The notes beneath the pieces are model-generated. The model was not told the origin of the DNA, made no database searches, and worked only from the letters and a program-made list of their open reading frames with translations. A program made the position numbers and the translations under genes. Shown one piece after another: positions 51,807-61,513 of a stretch of 64,000 nucleotides of DNA. The DNA is from Arsenicibacter sp965247375 (GTDB lineage Bacteria > Bacteroidota > Bacteroidia > Cytophagales > Spirosomataceae), in contig CBDFHU010000070.1 in assembly GCA_965247375.1 (NCBI GenBank), positions 35,270 to 99,269 on the forward strand, written 5' to 3'. Every line of letters begins with the position of its first letter. The first letter of the stretch is position 1.

Positions 51807-52907
51807 GTGACGCCACAGGAATTAATCGACAACGAATCATTCAGGCGATGGGTATTCAACCCCGTCGGTGACGCGGCAGAGGCAGACCGGATCTACTGGG
51901 ACAATCTGCTGGCCGAACACCCTGAATACATGGCAAACGCCGAACTCGCCAGGGAGTTTCTGCTCTCCGCACGCGGCGACTTACCGGCGCTGTCCGACCA
52001 GCTGGTTTCGGGCAATATCCGGAAACTGATGGTGCAGGTCAGCGATGAACGGGTATCCCTATACGAAACACCGGTACTACCGCTGGCGCATCGCCCGTGG
52101 CGATGGATGGCCGTGGCGGCGAGTGTGGCTGTATTCCTGCTGGCCGGTGTCTGGGTCAAACAGCGCTGGATGACGCCGGATCCGGTTTATGAAGCCTTCA
52201 GGGAGCAGACTCCGGCTGCCATAACAGAAGTCGCCAATGCCGGTCCTGCCCCACGGCTGGTCCGGTTGCCCGACGGTAGTCTGGTGAAATTGCAGCAAGG
52301 TGCCCGTATCCGCTTTCCGACGACCTTCGACGCCGACCGGCGGGAAGTGTACCTGCGCGGTACCGCCTTTTTTGAGGTGGTAAAAAATCCGGCCCAGCCC
52401 TTTCTGGTCTATGCTAACCAGCTGACCACACGGGTTGTCGGCACCAGCTTTACCATCTATGCGCCTGCACCCGGACAGACCACACGCGTCGTTGTCCGTA
52501 CGGGCAAGGTAGCCGTTTATCCGGCGCAGCCGGCCAAACCGGCCACACCTCCGGCAGAGCACACGGTGATGCTGACGGCTAATGAGCAGGCAACCTACCG
52601 CGATGGAGCACCCGAAGCCGAGAAGTCGGCGGTTGAAGCCCGTATGGCGGTAACACCCGAAGCGCTGGCTAACCGCTTCACCTTCCGGCGAACGCCTCTG
52701 CCAACGGTTTTTACGGCCATTGAGCAGGTATACGGCATTAAACTGCTGTATAACACCGCCGATTTTACACATTGTACGCTGACCACCCGGCTCGAAAACG
52801 AATCCCTGTTTGAAAAGCTCGACGTGATCACGGCCAGTACGGGGGCGACTTATGAACTGACGCCCGACGGAAACATTCGCATTGTACCAGGTCAGGGTTG
52901 CCAGTAG
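51807..52907 (+). CDS. FecR-type anti-sigma regulator with DUF4974 domain
   Basis: A 366-residue inner-membrane protein from a GTG start (MTPQELIDNESFRRWVFNP); no ATG fits the conserved beginning. It has a cytoplasmic helical N-terminus, a membrane helix at about 95-112 (WMAVAASVAVFLLAGVWV) and the FecR domain ('RLPDGSLVKLQQGARIRFP', 'YLRGTAFFEVVKNP', 'VVGTSFTIYA'). A C-terminal STN-like DUF4974 follows ('FTAIEQVYGIKLLYN'). It is expected to control the sigma factor upstream in response to the SusC receptor. Its 3' end lies 41 bp before the SusC start. Confidence 0.93.
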   Translation: MTPQELIDNESFRRWVFNPVGDAAEADRIYWDNLLAEHPEYMANAELAREFLLSARGDLPALSDQLVSGNIRKLMVQVSDERVSLYETPVLPLAHRPWRWMAVAASVAVFLLAGVWVKQRWMTPDPVYEAFREQTPAAITEVANAGPAPRLVRLPDGSLVKLQQGARIRFPTTFDADRREVYLRGTAFFEVVKNPAQPFLVYANQLTTRVVGTSFTIYAPAPGQTTRVVVRTGKVAVYPAQPAKPATPPAEHTVMLTANEQATYRDGAPEAEKSAVEARMAVTPEALANRFTFRRTPLPTVFTAIEQVYGIKLLYNTADFTHCTLTTRLENESLFEKLDVITASTGATYELTPDGNIRIVPGQGCQ

Positions 52908-52948
52908 GTGCTCCGGCTATACTATATCAGTCCAGTTTACTCAACATC

Positions 52949-55900
52949 ATGCAAAACACGTTTACTCAACACCCGTTGGGCACCCGTATGCCTTTCCGGC
53001 AAGCGTTGGTCTTCCGGCAAACGGTGGGTGTCCGGATCCGTTCACGTTTTCCGTTGACTCAGCTTATGCGACTTTCTCTGGTATATGCCTGTCTGCTGTT
53101 TAGCTGTATGGGCAGTTTGCTGGCTAATCCGGTAAAGGGGCAGAATGTACTCCGCCGGACCCTGAGCCTGACCATTACCAATCAACCCATCGAATCGGTG
53201 CTGTCGCAGGTCGAAAAAGCGGCCAATGTTACGTTCTCCTACAGTTATGAACTGATTCAGGGCAACCGGCGGGTCAGCCTGAACGTCCGGAACGAACGGC
53301 TTGATAACGTGCTCAATTCGCTGCTCGGTCCGGTAGGCGTTGGCTATGAAGCGGTTAACAACCGGCTTATTGTGCTGCGGCGGGCTCCGAAAAATCAGCC
53401 GGCCAATTCTACTGAGTCGGCGGCTGCCCGCCCGGAGTTAATCCCGCTGGAGACGACCGCGCCCGCAGTCATCGACAAACAGGTAGCGGGACAGGTAACG
53501 GACGAAAAAGGACAGGCGATACCGGGCGTTAACGTCATCATTAAAGGGTCAACGGCCGGCAGCACTACCGATGGCAATGGCCGCTACCGCCTCAGCGTGC
53601 CCGACGATAACGCAGTTTTGCAGTTTTCGTTTATAGGGTACGTTACCAAAGAAGAAGTCGTCGGAGCCCGGTCACAGGTTAACGTGACGCTGGTGGAAGA
53701 TAACAAAACGCTGAGCGAAGTGGTAGTCGTCGGCTATGGTACGCAGAAGAAAGCAGACCTGACCGGAGCGGTATCGACCATTTCAGGAAAAGACATTAAC
53801 CTACTGCCGGTGGGCGGAGTCGATCAGGCGTTGCAGGGCAAAGCGGCAGGCGTCCGTGTGACCCAATCCTCGGGCGCTCCGGGCGAAGGCGTAGCGGTCC
53901 GGATACGCGGGGTGGGCACCATCAACGACAACAGCCCGTTGTTTGTCATCGACGGCGTACCGACCAAAGATGCCTTCAGCGTGCTGAACCCGAACGACAT
54001 TGAAAGTATTTCGGTCCTGAAAGATGCGTCTTCGTCGGCCATTTACGGGGCACGGGCGGCCAACGGGGTCATCGTGGTGACGACCAAACGCGGTAAAACG
54101 GGCGCGCCCCGCATCTCGTTCAACTCCTACACAGGCATTCAGCAGCACGGCCGGTTGATTCCGATGGCCAACACCGCCGAATACGTGTCCATTTTTAACG
54201 AATCGGTCGTCAACGACAACGTGGGCGTCGAGAATCCAAGCCTGCAGCGCCGGCCGATCCCGGCGGGTACCAACCTCCCCGACACCGACTGGCAGAAGGC
54301 TATTTTCCGGACTGCCCCAATCCAGAACTACCAGTTGTCGATCAGCGGCGGATCAGAAAAGTCGCGCTACCTGATTTCGGGCAACTACTTTGATCAGAAA
54401 GGTATCATTCTCAATTCGGGCTACAAGCGGTATGCCCTCCGCACCAGTCTGGATACCGACATCGGCAAAGGCCCGAACGGAAACGGCCGCTTTAAAATCG
54501 GGACCAACCTGAACCTGAACTATGGCGTCCGTGACATCGTGGGCAGCTCGGGCGACGGTTATGGCGGTAATGGCGGCAGCATCGTGCGCTATGCATTGTT
54601 CCGGTCGCCGGCCATTGCGATTTACGATCAGAACGGCAATTACACCGACCTGCCCGCCAGCCCTGCCCTATTCGGCGACGGCTACAACCCCGTTGGACTG
54701 GCTCAGAAACAGGACAATACCGAAACGCAGTACCGCGCCTTCGGCAACCTCTACGCCGAGTGGCAGATTACGCGGTTCCTGCGTTTCCGGACCGATGGCG
54801 GCCTCGACATGAACATCCTGAACCGCAAGATTTTTAACGAAAACTGGGGTACCAACAACCGGATCAACAGCCCGGCCTCGCTCGTAAATCAGGTGGGGCT
54901 GCTCAGCAACCTGAACTGGAACAACACGCTGAACTACAACCGTATTTTCAACGAACGGCATGATCTGGCGGTGCTCGTGGGTACCGAAGCCATCAAGAAC
55001 ATCAACCGCGTTATCGGCGGCTCCGACCGCAATTACATTGACCAGGTGGCCAACCTCCGCTATCTCGGTCGCGGCATCGATCCGACCGGTAAAACCAGCT
55101 TCGAAGGCGATTCGCGGTGGGCGCTGTTTTCGCTGTTCGGCCGCGTGAATTACATGTACAACAACCGCTATCTCTTCACGGCAAATATCCGCCGCGACGG
55201 CTCATCACGGTTTGCCCCGCAGAACCGGTACGGTACGTTTTTCTCGGGCTCACTGGGCTGGAACATTGATCAGGAAGCGTTTTTCAAACCGCTGGCCGGC
55301 ACGGTTTCGTTCCTCAAACTGCGGGCAAGTATCGGTCAGTTGGGGAATCAGGACATCGGGAATTATCCGTTTGCCTCGATTGTGGGCAGCGGCTATAACT
55401 ACCCGCTGGGTGATCCGCAGCAGACGAATCCGGGCTACGCCATTGTCAGCCGTGGTAATACCAACGTGAAATGGGAATCATCGACCCAGAGCGATATCGG
55501 GCTCGAAACCGGCTTTCTGAATAACCGCCTGCAACTGACGGCCGACTATTTCATCAAGGTTACGTCGGACATGCTGATTCCGGTACCGGTGCCGAAGTCG
55601 GGCGGTGCGGCGGGGGCGCCATACGTTAATGCCGGCCGTGTGCAGAACAAAGGGCTTGAACTCGACCTGACTTACCGCGACAAGAAAGGCGCCTTCAGCT
55701 ACGACATCACCGCCAATGCATCGTTCATCAAAAACAAAATTCTGTCGCTCAGCGATGGCCGGCCAATCCCCGGCGGCCGGATTGATAACGGCGTGTTTGC
55801 CACGCTGACCGAACCAGGGTATCCGATCGGCTCGTTCTACCTGCTGCAACAAGAGGGCATTTTCCAGAGCGATGCCGAGATTTTTACCAGCGCCTTTCAG

Positions 55901-56521
55901 GGCAACACCATCCGCCCCGGCGATGTGAAGTTTAAAGACATCAATAACGACGGCCGTATTGACGAGAAAGACCGCTCGCACGTGGGCAGCCCGATTCCAA
56001 CGCTGCTGTATGGCCTGACGGCGAATCTGCAATGGAAAGGATTTGACCTGTCGGCGTTTTTCCAGGGCGTATCGGGCAACAAGATCTATTACCAGGTCGC
56101 TACCGATATCGAGGGTTTCTACCGCGCCTTCAACATCACGCAGCGCGTTGTGGATGACCACTGGACCGGTCCCGGCACCAGCAATACCCAGCCACGGGTA
56201 TCGTGGAAAGGGGCCGCCAACAATAAGCAGCCCTCTACGCGGTTTCTGGAAGACGGCGCATACACCCGCCTGAAAAACCTGCAGATCGGCTACACGCTGC
56301 CGCAGAAACTGGCCCGTAAGATTGCCGCCGGCAGTGCCCGCGTTTACCTGAGCGGCCAGAACCTGCTGACGTTCACGCGGTATCCGGGCCTGGACCCTGA
56401 GATGCAGACCAGCGATAACCTGAATAACGAACAGTTCCGGGGCGATGTGGCCGTTGGAATTGACTGGGGGACCTACCCTGCCGCACGTACCTACACCATC
56501 GGACTGAACCTAAATTTCTAG
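52949..56521 (+). CDS. SusC/RagA family TonB-dependent receptor with STN domain
   Basis: A 1190-residue outer-membrane transporter from the ATG at 52949; the frame is open to 52898. A long N-terminus with signal helix (LVYACLLFSCMGSLLANPVKG) leads to the STN domain ('NQPIESVLSQVEKAANVTFSY'), the carboxypeptidase-D-like domain ('AGQVTDEKGQAIPGVNVIIKG'), the TonB-box area 'LSEVVVVGYGTQKKADLTGAV', the plug with 'IDGVPTKDAFSVLNPNDIE' and a barrel ending 'ARTYTIGLNLNF'. It imports glycan fragments with the SusD lid next door. The STN domain indicates signalling to FecR. Confidence 0.96.
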   Translation: MQNTFTQHPLGTRMPFRQALVFRQTVGVRIRSRFPLTQLMRLSLVYACLLFSCMGSLLANPVKGQNVLRRTLSLTITNQPIESVLSQVEKAANVTFSYSYELIQGNRRVSLNVRNERLDNVLNSLLGPVGVGYEAVNNRLIVLRRAPKNQPANSTESAAARPELIPLETTAPAVIDKQVAGQVTDEKGQAIPGVNVIIKGSTAGSTTDGNGRYRLSVPDDNAVLQFSFIGYVTKEEVVGARSQVNVTLVEDNKTLSEVVVVGYGTQKKADLTGAVSTISGKDINLLPVGGVDQALQGKAAGVRVTQSSGAPGEGVAVRIRGVGTINDNSPLFVIDGVPTKDAFSVLNPNDIESISVLKDASSSAIYGARAANGVIVVTTKRGKTGAPRISFNSYTGIQQHGRLIPMANTAEYVSIFNESVVNDNVGVENPSLQRRPIPAGTNLPDTDWQKAIFRTAPIQNYQLSISGGSEKSRYLISGNYFDQKGIILNSGYKRYALRTSLDTDIGKGPNGNGRFKIGTNLNLNYGVRDIVGSSGDGYGGNGGSIVRYALFRSPAIAIYDQNGNYTDLPASPALFGDGYNPVGLAQKQDNTETQYRAFGNLYAEWQITRFLRFRTDGGLDMNILNRKIFNENWGTNNRINSPASLVNQVGLLSNLNWNNTLNYNRIFNERHDLAVLVGTEAIKNINRVIGGSDRNYIDQVANLRYLGRGIDPTGKTSFEGDSRWALFSLFGRVNYMYNNRYLFTANIRRDGSSRFAPQNRYGTFFSGSLGWNIDQEAFFKPLAGTVSFLKLRASIGQLGNQDIGNYPFASIVGSGYNYPLGDPQQTNPGYAIVSRGNTNVKWESSTQSDIGLETGFLNNRLQLTADYFIKVTSDMLIPVPVPKSGGAAGAPYVNAGRVQNKGLELDLTYRDKKGAFSYDITANASFIKNKILSLSDGRPIPGGRIDNGVFATLTEPGYPIGSFYLLQQEGIFQSDAEIFTSAFQGNTIRPGDVKFKDINNDGRIDEKDRSHVGSPIPTLLYGLTANLQWKGFDLSAFFQGVSGNKIYYQVATDIEGFYRAFNITQRVVDDHWTGPGTSNTQPRVSWKGAANNKQPSTRFLEDGAYTRLKNLQIGYTLPQKLARKIAAGSARVYLSGQNLLTFTRYPGLDPEMQTSDNLNNEQFRGDVAVGIDWGTYPAARTYTIGLNLNF

Positions 56522-56528
56522 CAACGGT

Positions 56529-58031
56529 ATGAATCGCTTTCACGCATTTTCTATAGCCACCCTGCTGCTGGTATCGGTCAGTAGCTGTCAGGATTTCCTG
56601 AACGAACAAGTCCGGGGCGATTATCCGGAATCGGCGTTTTTTCAGACCGAAGCCCAGGCAACGCTGGCCATCAACGCGGCCTACACGCCGCTGGCCTTTT
56701 TTACCGACCGCAACCGCCTCTGGGTGTTTGGCGATGTGGCCTCCGACGATGCCGCCAAGGGTGGTGACCCGGGCGATCAGGCCGACATCGGACTGATTGA
56801 TGAGTTTCAGATTTACCCCAACAACGGCGTCATCGAATCGCAGTGGGGCGAGCTTTACGAAGGCATCAGCCGCTGCAACAACGTCATTCAGAAAGTACCG
56901 GCCGTTAGCATGGCCGACGCTAACAAAAACCGGATTCTGGGCGAAGCCCGTTTTCTGCGTGCGCTGTACTATTTCTATCTGGTCAATATTTACGGGCCGG
57001 TGCCGGTGATTCTGGAGCCGAAAAACCCGAATGAGCTCCAGATCGAACAGTCGCCGGTGGATTACATCTACACACAGGTGATCGAAGCCGATTTGCAGGA
57101 GGCGATCAAAAACCTGCCGGCGGTACACACCGGTGCCAATGTCGGGCGGGCCACCAAAGGAGCGGCCACCGCACTGCTGGCCAAAGCGTATCTGTATGAA
57201 AAGAAATGGCAGCAGGCGGCTGAAACCGCCGCGCAGGTACAGGCCATAGGGACCTACGAACTGCTGCCGGTCTACAGTCAGAACTTCGACCAGGCCCATA
57301 AAAACAGCAAGGAAGCTATTTTTTCGGTTCAGCACCTGACGGGGCAGGTACCGTTTACCGGCAACCGCCTGAACCAGTGGTTTGCGCCACGGGCCAACGA
57401 AAACGGCTATTTCTTCGACGTGCCGACCCAGCGTTTTGTCGACGAGTTCGAAAAGACCACCGCCGGTGTGGCCGACCCGAGGCTCGATTATACCGTGGCC
57501 CGCGACGGCAAACCCTGGATCGACGGAACGCCGTATGACCCGACCTGGTCGCCGACTGGCTACCTGAACAAAAAGCACGTGCAGCCCCTGTCGGAAGTTC
57601 CCCGCAGCACCAAGGCCGACGGCAACCTCAACTACGTAGTCATCCGGTATGCTGATGTGCTGCTGTGGCAGGCCGAAGCCCTGAACGAACTGGGTCGTTC
57701 GGCCGAAGCCCTGACGTACCTGAACCAGGTCCGGAAACGGGCCCGTGAAAGCTACCGGTACGACACCAGCCTGAGCCCGACCGGCACCGTGCCAACCGGC
57801 CTGCTGCCCGACGTGACCAATGCCACCCAGGCCACGCTCCGGACGCTGATTTACCACGAGCGGCGGGTAGAACTGGGGTTTGAGTTTCACCGCTACTTTG
57901 ATCTGATGCGCTGGGGTAAGGATATTGCCCGGACGGCCCTCAGCGATAAACCGTCTTTCAACTACGAAACGACCCGTTATTTCCCGATTCCGCAGAGCGA
58001 GCGGGACACTAACAAAAAGCTTAAGTTCTGA
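56529..58031 (+). CDS. SusD/RagB family outer-membrane lipoprotein
   Basis: A 500-residue lipoprotein (lipobox VSSC, Cys about residue 20). N-terminal TPR part 'SAFFQTEAQATLAINAAYTPL' and 'EARFLRALYYFYLVNIYGPVP'; C-terminal RagB part 'RYADVLLWQAEALNELGR', 'ERRVELGFEFHRYFDLMRWG' and 'YFPIPQSERDTN'. It follows SusC by 7 bp and forms the surface glycan-binding lid of that transporter. Confidence 0.96.
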   Translation: MNRFHAFSIATLLLVSVSSCQDFLNEQVRGDYPESAFFQTEAQATLAINAAYTPLAFFTDRNRLWVFGDVASDDAAKGGDPGDQADIGLIDEFQIYPNNGVIESQWGELYEGISRCNNVIQKVPAVSMADANKNRILGEARFLRALYYFYLVNIYGPVPVILEPKNPNELQIEQSPVDYIYTQVIEADLQEAIKNLPAVHTGANVGRATKGAATALLAKAYLYEKKWQQAAETAAQVQAIGTYELLPVYSQNFDQAHKNSKEAIFSVQHLTGQVPFTGNRLNQWFAPRANENGYFFDVPTQRFVDEFEKTTAGVADPRLDYTVARDGKPWIDGTPYDPTWSPTGYLNKKHVQPLSEVPRSTKADGNLNYVVIRYADVLLWQAEALNELGRSAEALTYLNQVRKRARESYRYDTSLSPTGTVPTGLLPDVTNATQATLRTLIYHERRVELGFEFHRYFDLMRWGKDIARTALSDKPSFNYETTRYFPIPQSERDTNKKLKF

Positions 58032-58068
58032 ATAATAACCTTTTAACTTAAATTCAATTACGCGTTCT

Positions 58069-59139
58069 ATGAAAAACAACACATTTTCTGTAAGCAAGTT
58101 GCTTTGGGGTATCGTCGCCTTTATGATGGTCATGGTGTTTACACAAAGCTGTAAAAAAGACGATGGTGAAACGGTTATTCCCGTTGACAAAAGCAAGCTG
58201 AAAGCCCGGCTGGATAGTGCCAATGCATCGTATAATGCAGCGGTTGAAGGCACTGCCGTCGGCCGCTACGAAACCGGCTCGAAAGCTACGTTTAAGACTG
58301 CCATTGATGCAGCGACAACCGTAAACGGCGACCAGAGCGCCACACAGACAGCGGTTAACAACGCCTACGTAAACCTCGGCCAGGCGTATACGACGTTTGA
58401 AAGCAAAAAAGTGCAGGAGATTGCGCCGTCAAACCTGGTGCTATACCTGAAAATGGACGGTAACGCCAACGATGCATCGGGCAAAGGCTTCAACGGTACG
58501 CTGAAGCAGGGTCATGCCGGCTGGGGCGCAGGTACGGTAACACCGACCAAAGACCGGTTCGGAGCCGACAGCAAAGCCTATCACTTCGAAAAAGGCGGTA
58601 ACATCGAAATTCCGTACAACGCCTCCCTGAACCCAGCCAAAGAGCTGAGTATCAGCCTCTGGGTAAAAATGGACTCGTCGCGGGCCAGCAACTACCTCGT
58701 GTCGCTGAACCGCTGGAACGGGTACGAGTTCCAGTTGCAGGAAGCCAACAAAACGTTCTTTACCGTAAAAACGACCACCGGTATCTTCAACGACAAGGAC
58801 GTCGAAACCGTTACGCTCGACAAAGGCAAGTGGTATCACGTAGCCGTTACCTACAAATCCGGCGAAATGAACTTCTACATCGACGGTACACTGATAAAAA
58901 GCTGGACCGACAAAACCGGTGACCCTGCTTCGGTGAAAAGCACGATTAACATGACGATTGGTCAGGATTTGCCGACCAGCCTGTATAACAACATAGAAGC
59001 CAACGATGCCGACGGCAACAACTTTAACCGGGCATGGGGCGGCTATTTCACCGGCGACATGGATGACCTCCGTATCTACAACGTTGTCCTGAGCAGCACC
59101 CAGATCAAATCGGTATATACAGCCGAGAAAGGGAATTAA
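58069..59139 (+). CDS. LamG-domain surface lipoprotein
   Basis: A 356-residue lipoprotein (lipobox-like TQSC, Cys about residue 28). A helical FIVAR-like stretch (about 43-120, 'LDSANASYNAAVEGTAVGRY') is followed by a concanavalin-A-like LamG domain (about 125-350: 'LVLYLKMDGNANDASGKGFNG', 'KELSISLWVKMDSS', 'GKWYHVAVTYKSGEMNFYIDG', 'GDMDDLRIYNVVLS'). In SusCD loci such proteins bind glycan at the surface, the SusE/F role. It closes the outer-membrane part of the locus. Confidence 0.87.
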   Translation: MKNNTFSVSKLLWGIVAFMMVMVFTQSCKKDDGETVIPVDKSKLKARLDSANASYNAAVEGTAVGRYETGSKATFKTAIDAATTVNGDQSATQTAVNNAYVNLGQAYTTFESKKVQEIAPSNLVLYLKMDGNANDASGKGFNGTLKQGHAGWGAGTVTPTKDRFGADSKAYHFEKGGNIEIPYNASLNPAKELSISLWVKMDSSRASNYLVSLNRWNGYEFQLQEANKTFFTVKTTTGIFNDKDVETVTLDKGKWYHVAVTYKSGEMNFYIDGTLIKSWTDKTGDPASVKSTINMTIGQDLPTSLYNNIEANDADGNNFNRAWGGYFTGDMDDLRIYNVVLSSTQIKSVYTAEKGN

Positions 59140-59145
59140 TTTTTA

Positions 59146-59221
59146 AATGAATAATGGATAATGAACAAAGTATAATGGCCCGACGGCCTTCATCCTCATT
59201 GTTCCTTATCCATTATTCATT
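59146..59221. repeat. Quasi-palindromic intergenic repeat (AATGAATAATGGATAATG type)
   Basis: Left arm 59146-59168 and right arm 59199-59221 pair at 21 to 22 of 23 positions around a 30-nt loop. The right side continues with TATCCATTTTACATTG, a word shared with the element at 11152-11215. Confidence 0.75.
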
Positions 59222-59245
59222 ATCCATTTTACATTGTTTATTGTG

Positions 59246-60536
59246 ATGAAGTGGCTGACGGGTTTCCTTGTGTTGTTGGTGTTCGGGGGGTGTTCGCGCG
59301 ATGAGGGCAACCGGCCGATGGTGTTCTGGTGTTCCAATAATGCGGGCGAAATCGCCTTTGCGAAGGAGTTTACCGAACGCTGGCAACGCCAACGCACCGA
59401 CAAGCCGCTCCGGTTTCAACCCATTCCGGAGGGGCAGTCGAGCGAGGAAATTATTCTGGCTTCGGTGGTTGGCAAAACAACGCCGGATATCTACGCAAAC
59501 ATGTGGCAGGGCAGTGTGGAGATGTATGCGAAAGCCCACGTACTGATACCACTGGATACGCTGAAGGGCTTTATGGACTTTATCCGGAGTCGTTGCGACA
59601 GCAGTGTGATCCGCGAAATTACGTCGGCCGACGGGCATATTTATCAGGTGCCCTGGAAAGTGAATCCGATTATGACGCTGAGTAACCGGTATGCCCTGAA
59701 CAGCCTCCGGGGCATCCGGCCTCCTTTCTCCTACAGCAGTTTTCTGGAGGCCGGCCGTCAGTTCAAACAGGATAAAAACGGTGATGGCTATACCGACCGG
59801 TGGCTGGGCTATACCGAAGTAAAAGCCATCTGGTATCAGCGGCTGTTCAATTTTTACCCGCTTTACCTGGCTGCCTCCAACGGCGCCCCGCTCATTGTCA
59901 ACAACCGGGCCGCCTTCAACAACCGCTATGCGGTGGAGGTATTCCGGTTTCTGCAAAACCTCTACAAAAACGACTATTTCTCCCGCGAACGGCTGTCGGC
60001 CACCCGCGACCCCTTCATCGACGAACGCATTGGCGACCCAGTTTTCGGGGCCGTGGCAGGTATCGTACCTCGAAAAATTCAAGAAGCCGGGCTTCGAATA
60101 CGACTTCTGGCCGATGCCGGTGCCCGAATCGCTGATAACGGCCAATAACCCGATTTATACCTATGGAGATCCTAAAAACATTGTTATTTTCAACACCTGC
60201 CGCGACCCGCAGGCCGCGTGGGAGTTTGTCCGCACCCTGGTCGACAATCAAGGCGATCTGCGGCTGATGGAGCTGACGGGTCAGTTTCCGCGCCGGAAGC
60301 AGCTGGATGCCGACCCTTATTTTGCCGGTTATTTCAGCCGGAACCCACGGACCAAACCCTTTGCCCGCCAGGTACGCTACATCAAAGGCGTCGACAACTG
60401 CGCGGTCATTGTGGAAGTCTTCGACATTATTTCGCAGGAGTACGAAGCCTGTGTGATTTATAACCGCAAAACGCCCGAAGCCGCCATCCGCGACGCCGCC
60501 AACGCCGTGAATGTGCTGCTCGAAAACAATGAGTGA
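59246..60536 (+). pseudogene. ABC sugar-binding lipoprotein (MalE-type), frameshifted
   Basis: From ATG 59246: lipobox FGGC, then 'MVFWCSNNAGEIAFAKEFTERWQ', 'GKTTPDIYANMWQGSVEMY' and 'KVNPIMTLSNRYAL', the pattern of family-1 extracellular solute-binding proteins. The first frame ends at 60148. The rest of the protein, 'QFSGPWQVSYLEKFKKPGFEYDFWPMPVP' onward to 60536, is in the next frame. Dropping one G at about 60031-60032 (ATTGGCGACC) joins them as ERIATQFSGPWQVSYL, a normal sequence for this family. Intact, the protein would have about 430 residues and deliver sugar to the two permeases downstream. As read, it is truncated in the second lobe. Confidence 0.87.
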
Positions 60537-60539
60537 GGC

Positions 60540-60646
60540 AAAGAGTGAAAGAGCGGGGGAGTGAAAGAGCGATTAGCCCTCCCATCCAACTGCCATTACT
60601 GCGGGCAAACCGTTCGCTCTTTATCTCTTTCACTCTTTCGCTCTTT
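60540..60646. repeat. Quasi-palindromic intergenic repeat (AAAGAGTGAAAGAGCG type)
   Basis: Arms 60540-60571 and 60615-60646 are 32 nt each and made of alternating AAAGAGTG and AAAGAGCG words, so they pair well but not perfectly. It separates the binding-protein gene from the first permease gene. Confidence 0.7.
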
Positions 60647-60655
60647 AAACAGACT

Positions 60656-61507
60656 ATGAAAAAACTCCTTCCCTATTGGCTGGTGGCGCCGTATGTGGTG
60701 CATATGCTGGTGTTTGTGGCGTTTCCGGTCGTGTTTTCGGTCGTGCTGACGTTTCACCGCTGGAACATCATTTCGCCAATGGAGTTTATCGGCCCCGATA
60801 ACTACATCCGGCTGTTTAAAGACCGGCTGTTCTGGCAGGCGCTATTTAATACATTCCGGTTTTTGCTGGTGCACATTCCGTTGCAGATCGGCGTGGCCCT
60901 CGCCCTGGCCGAACTCCTGAACCGGACCCTGCGCGGGGCATCCTTTTTCCGGGCGGCCTTCTTTCTGCCCGTCATTGTCTCGGGCGTGGTCGTGACCATT
61001 CTCTGGCAGCAGTTGCTGAGTTTCAATTCGGGCATGCTGAACCGGCTGATTGCGGGCATCGGGCTGCCGCGCGTGGCCTGGCTCGACGATCCGGCCGTGG
61101 CGATGTATTCCATCGCGATCATGGCCACGTGGAAAAACGTCGGGCTTTATGTCATTCTGTTTCTGGTTGGTCTGCAAACTGTACCGCCCCAATATTACGA
61201 AGCCGCTGACCTCGAAGGAGCCACCAACTGGCAGAAATTCCGTTATATCACCCTGCCGATGATCAATCCCACGATTTTTACCGTGGTGGTACTGTCGACT
61301 ATCGGTGGTTTTTCGCTCTTCATCGAGCCCTATATCATGACCGAAGGCGGTCCGCTCAACAGTACGCTGTCGGCGGTGATGTACATCTACCAACAGGCGT
61401 TTCAGTATTATCACATGGGGTATTCGGCCACGCTGGGCTTCTTTTTTGCTCTGCTGATTCTGGCCGTGGTCGCCATCCAGAAACGATATGTCGAACAGGA
61501 AATTTAA
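60656..61507 (+). CDS. ABC sugar transporter permease (MalF/UgpA-type)
   Basis: A 283-residue inner-membrane protein from the ATG at 60656 (MKKLLPYWLVAPYVVHML); the open frame extends upstream only through the repeat. Six membrane helices are expected. The ATPase-contacting EAA motif reads 'YEAADLEGATNWQKFRYITL'. Paired with the next gene (6-bp gap) it forms the heterodimeric channel. No ATP-binding subunit gene is in the window, so a shared MsmK-like ATPase elsewhere is likely. Confidence 0.93.
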   Translation: MKKLLPYWLVAPYVVHMLVFVAFPVVFSVVLTFHRWNIISPMEFIGPDNYIRLFKDRLFWQALFNTFRFLLVHIPLQIGVALALAELLNRTLRGASFFRAAFFLPVIVSGVVVTILWQQLLSFNSGMLNRLIAGIGLPRVAWLDDPAVAMYSIAIMATWKNVGLYVILFLVGLQTVPPQYYEAADLEGATNWQKFRYITLPMINPTIFTVVVLSTIGGFSLFIEPYIMTEGGPLNSTLSAVMYIYQQAFQYYHMGYSATLGFFFALLILAVVAIQKRYVEQEI

Positions 61508-61513
61508 CGGATT

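Noticed and set aside
56373..58253. 626-residue open frame on the minus strand
   Set aside because: It lies antisense to the end of SusC and all of SusD, both unmistakable. Its translation is low-information Val/Gly/Arg-rich sequence, typical of a shadow frame in GC-rich codons.
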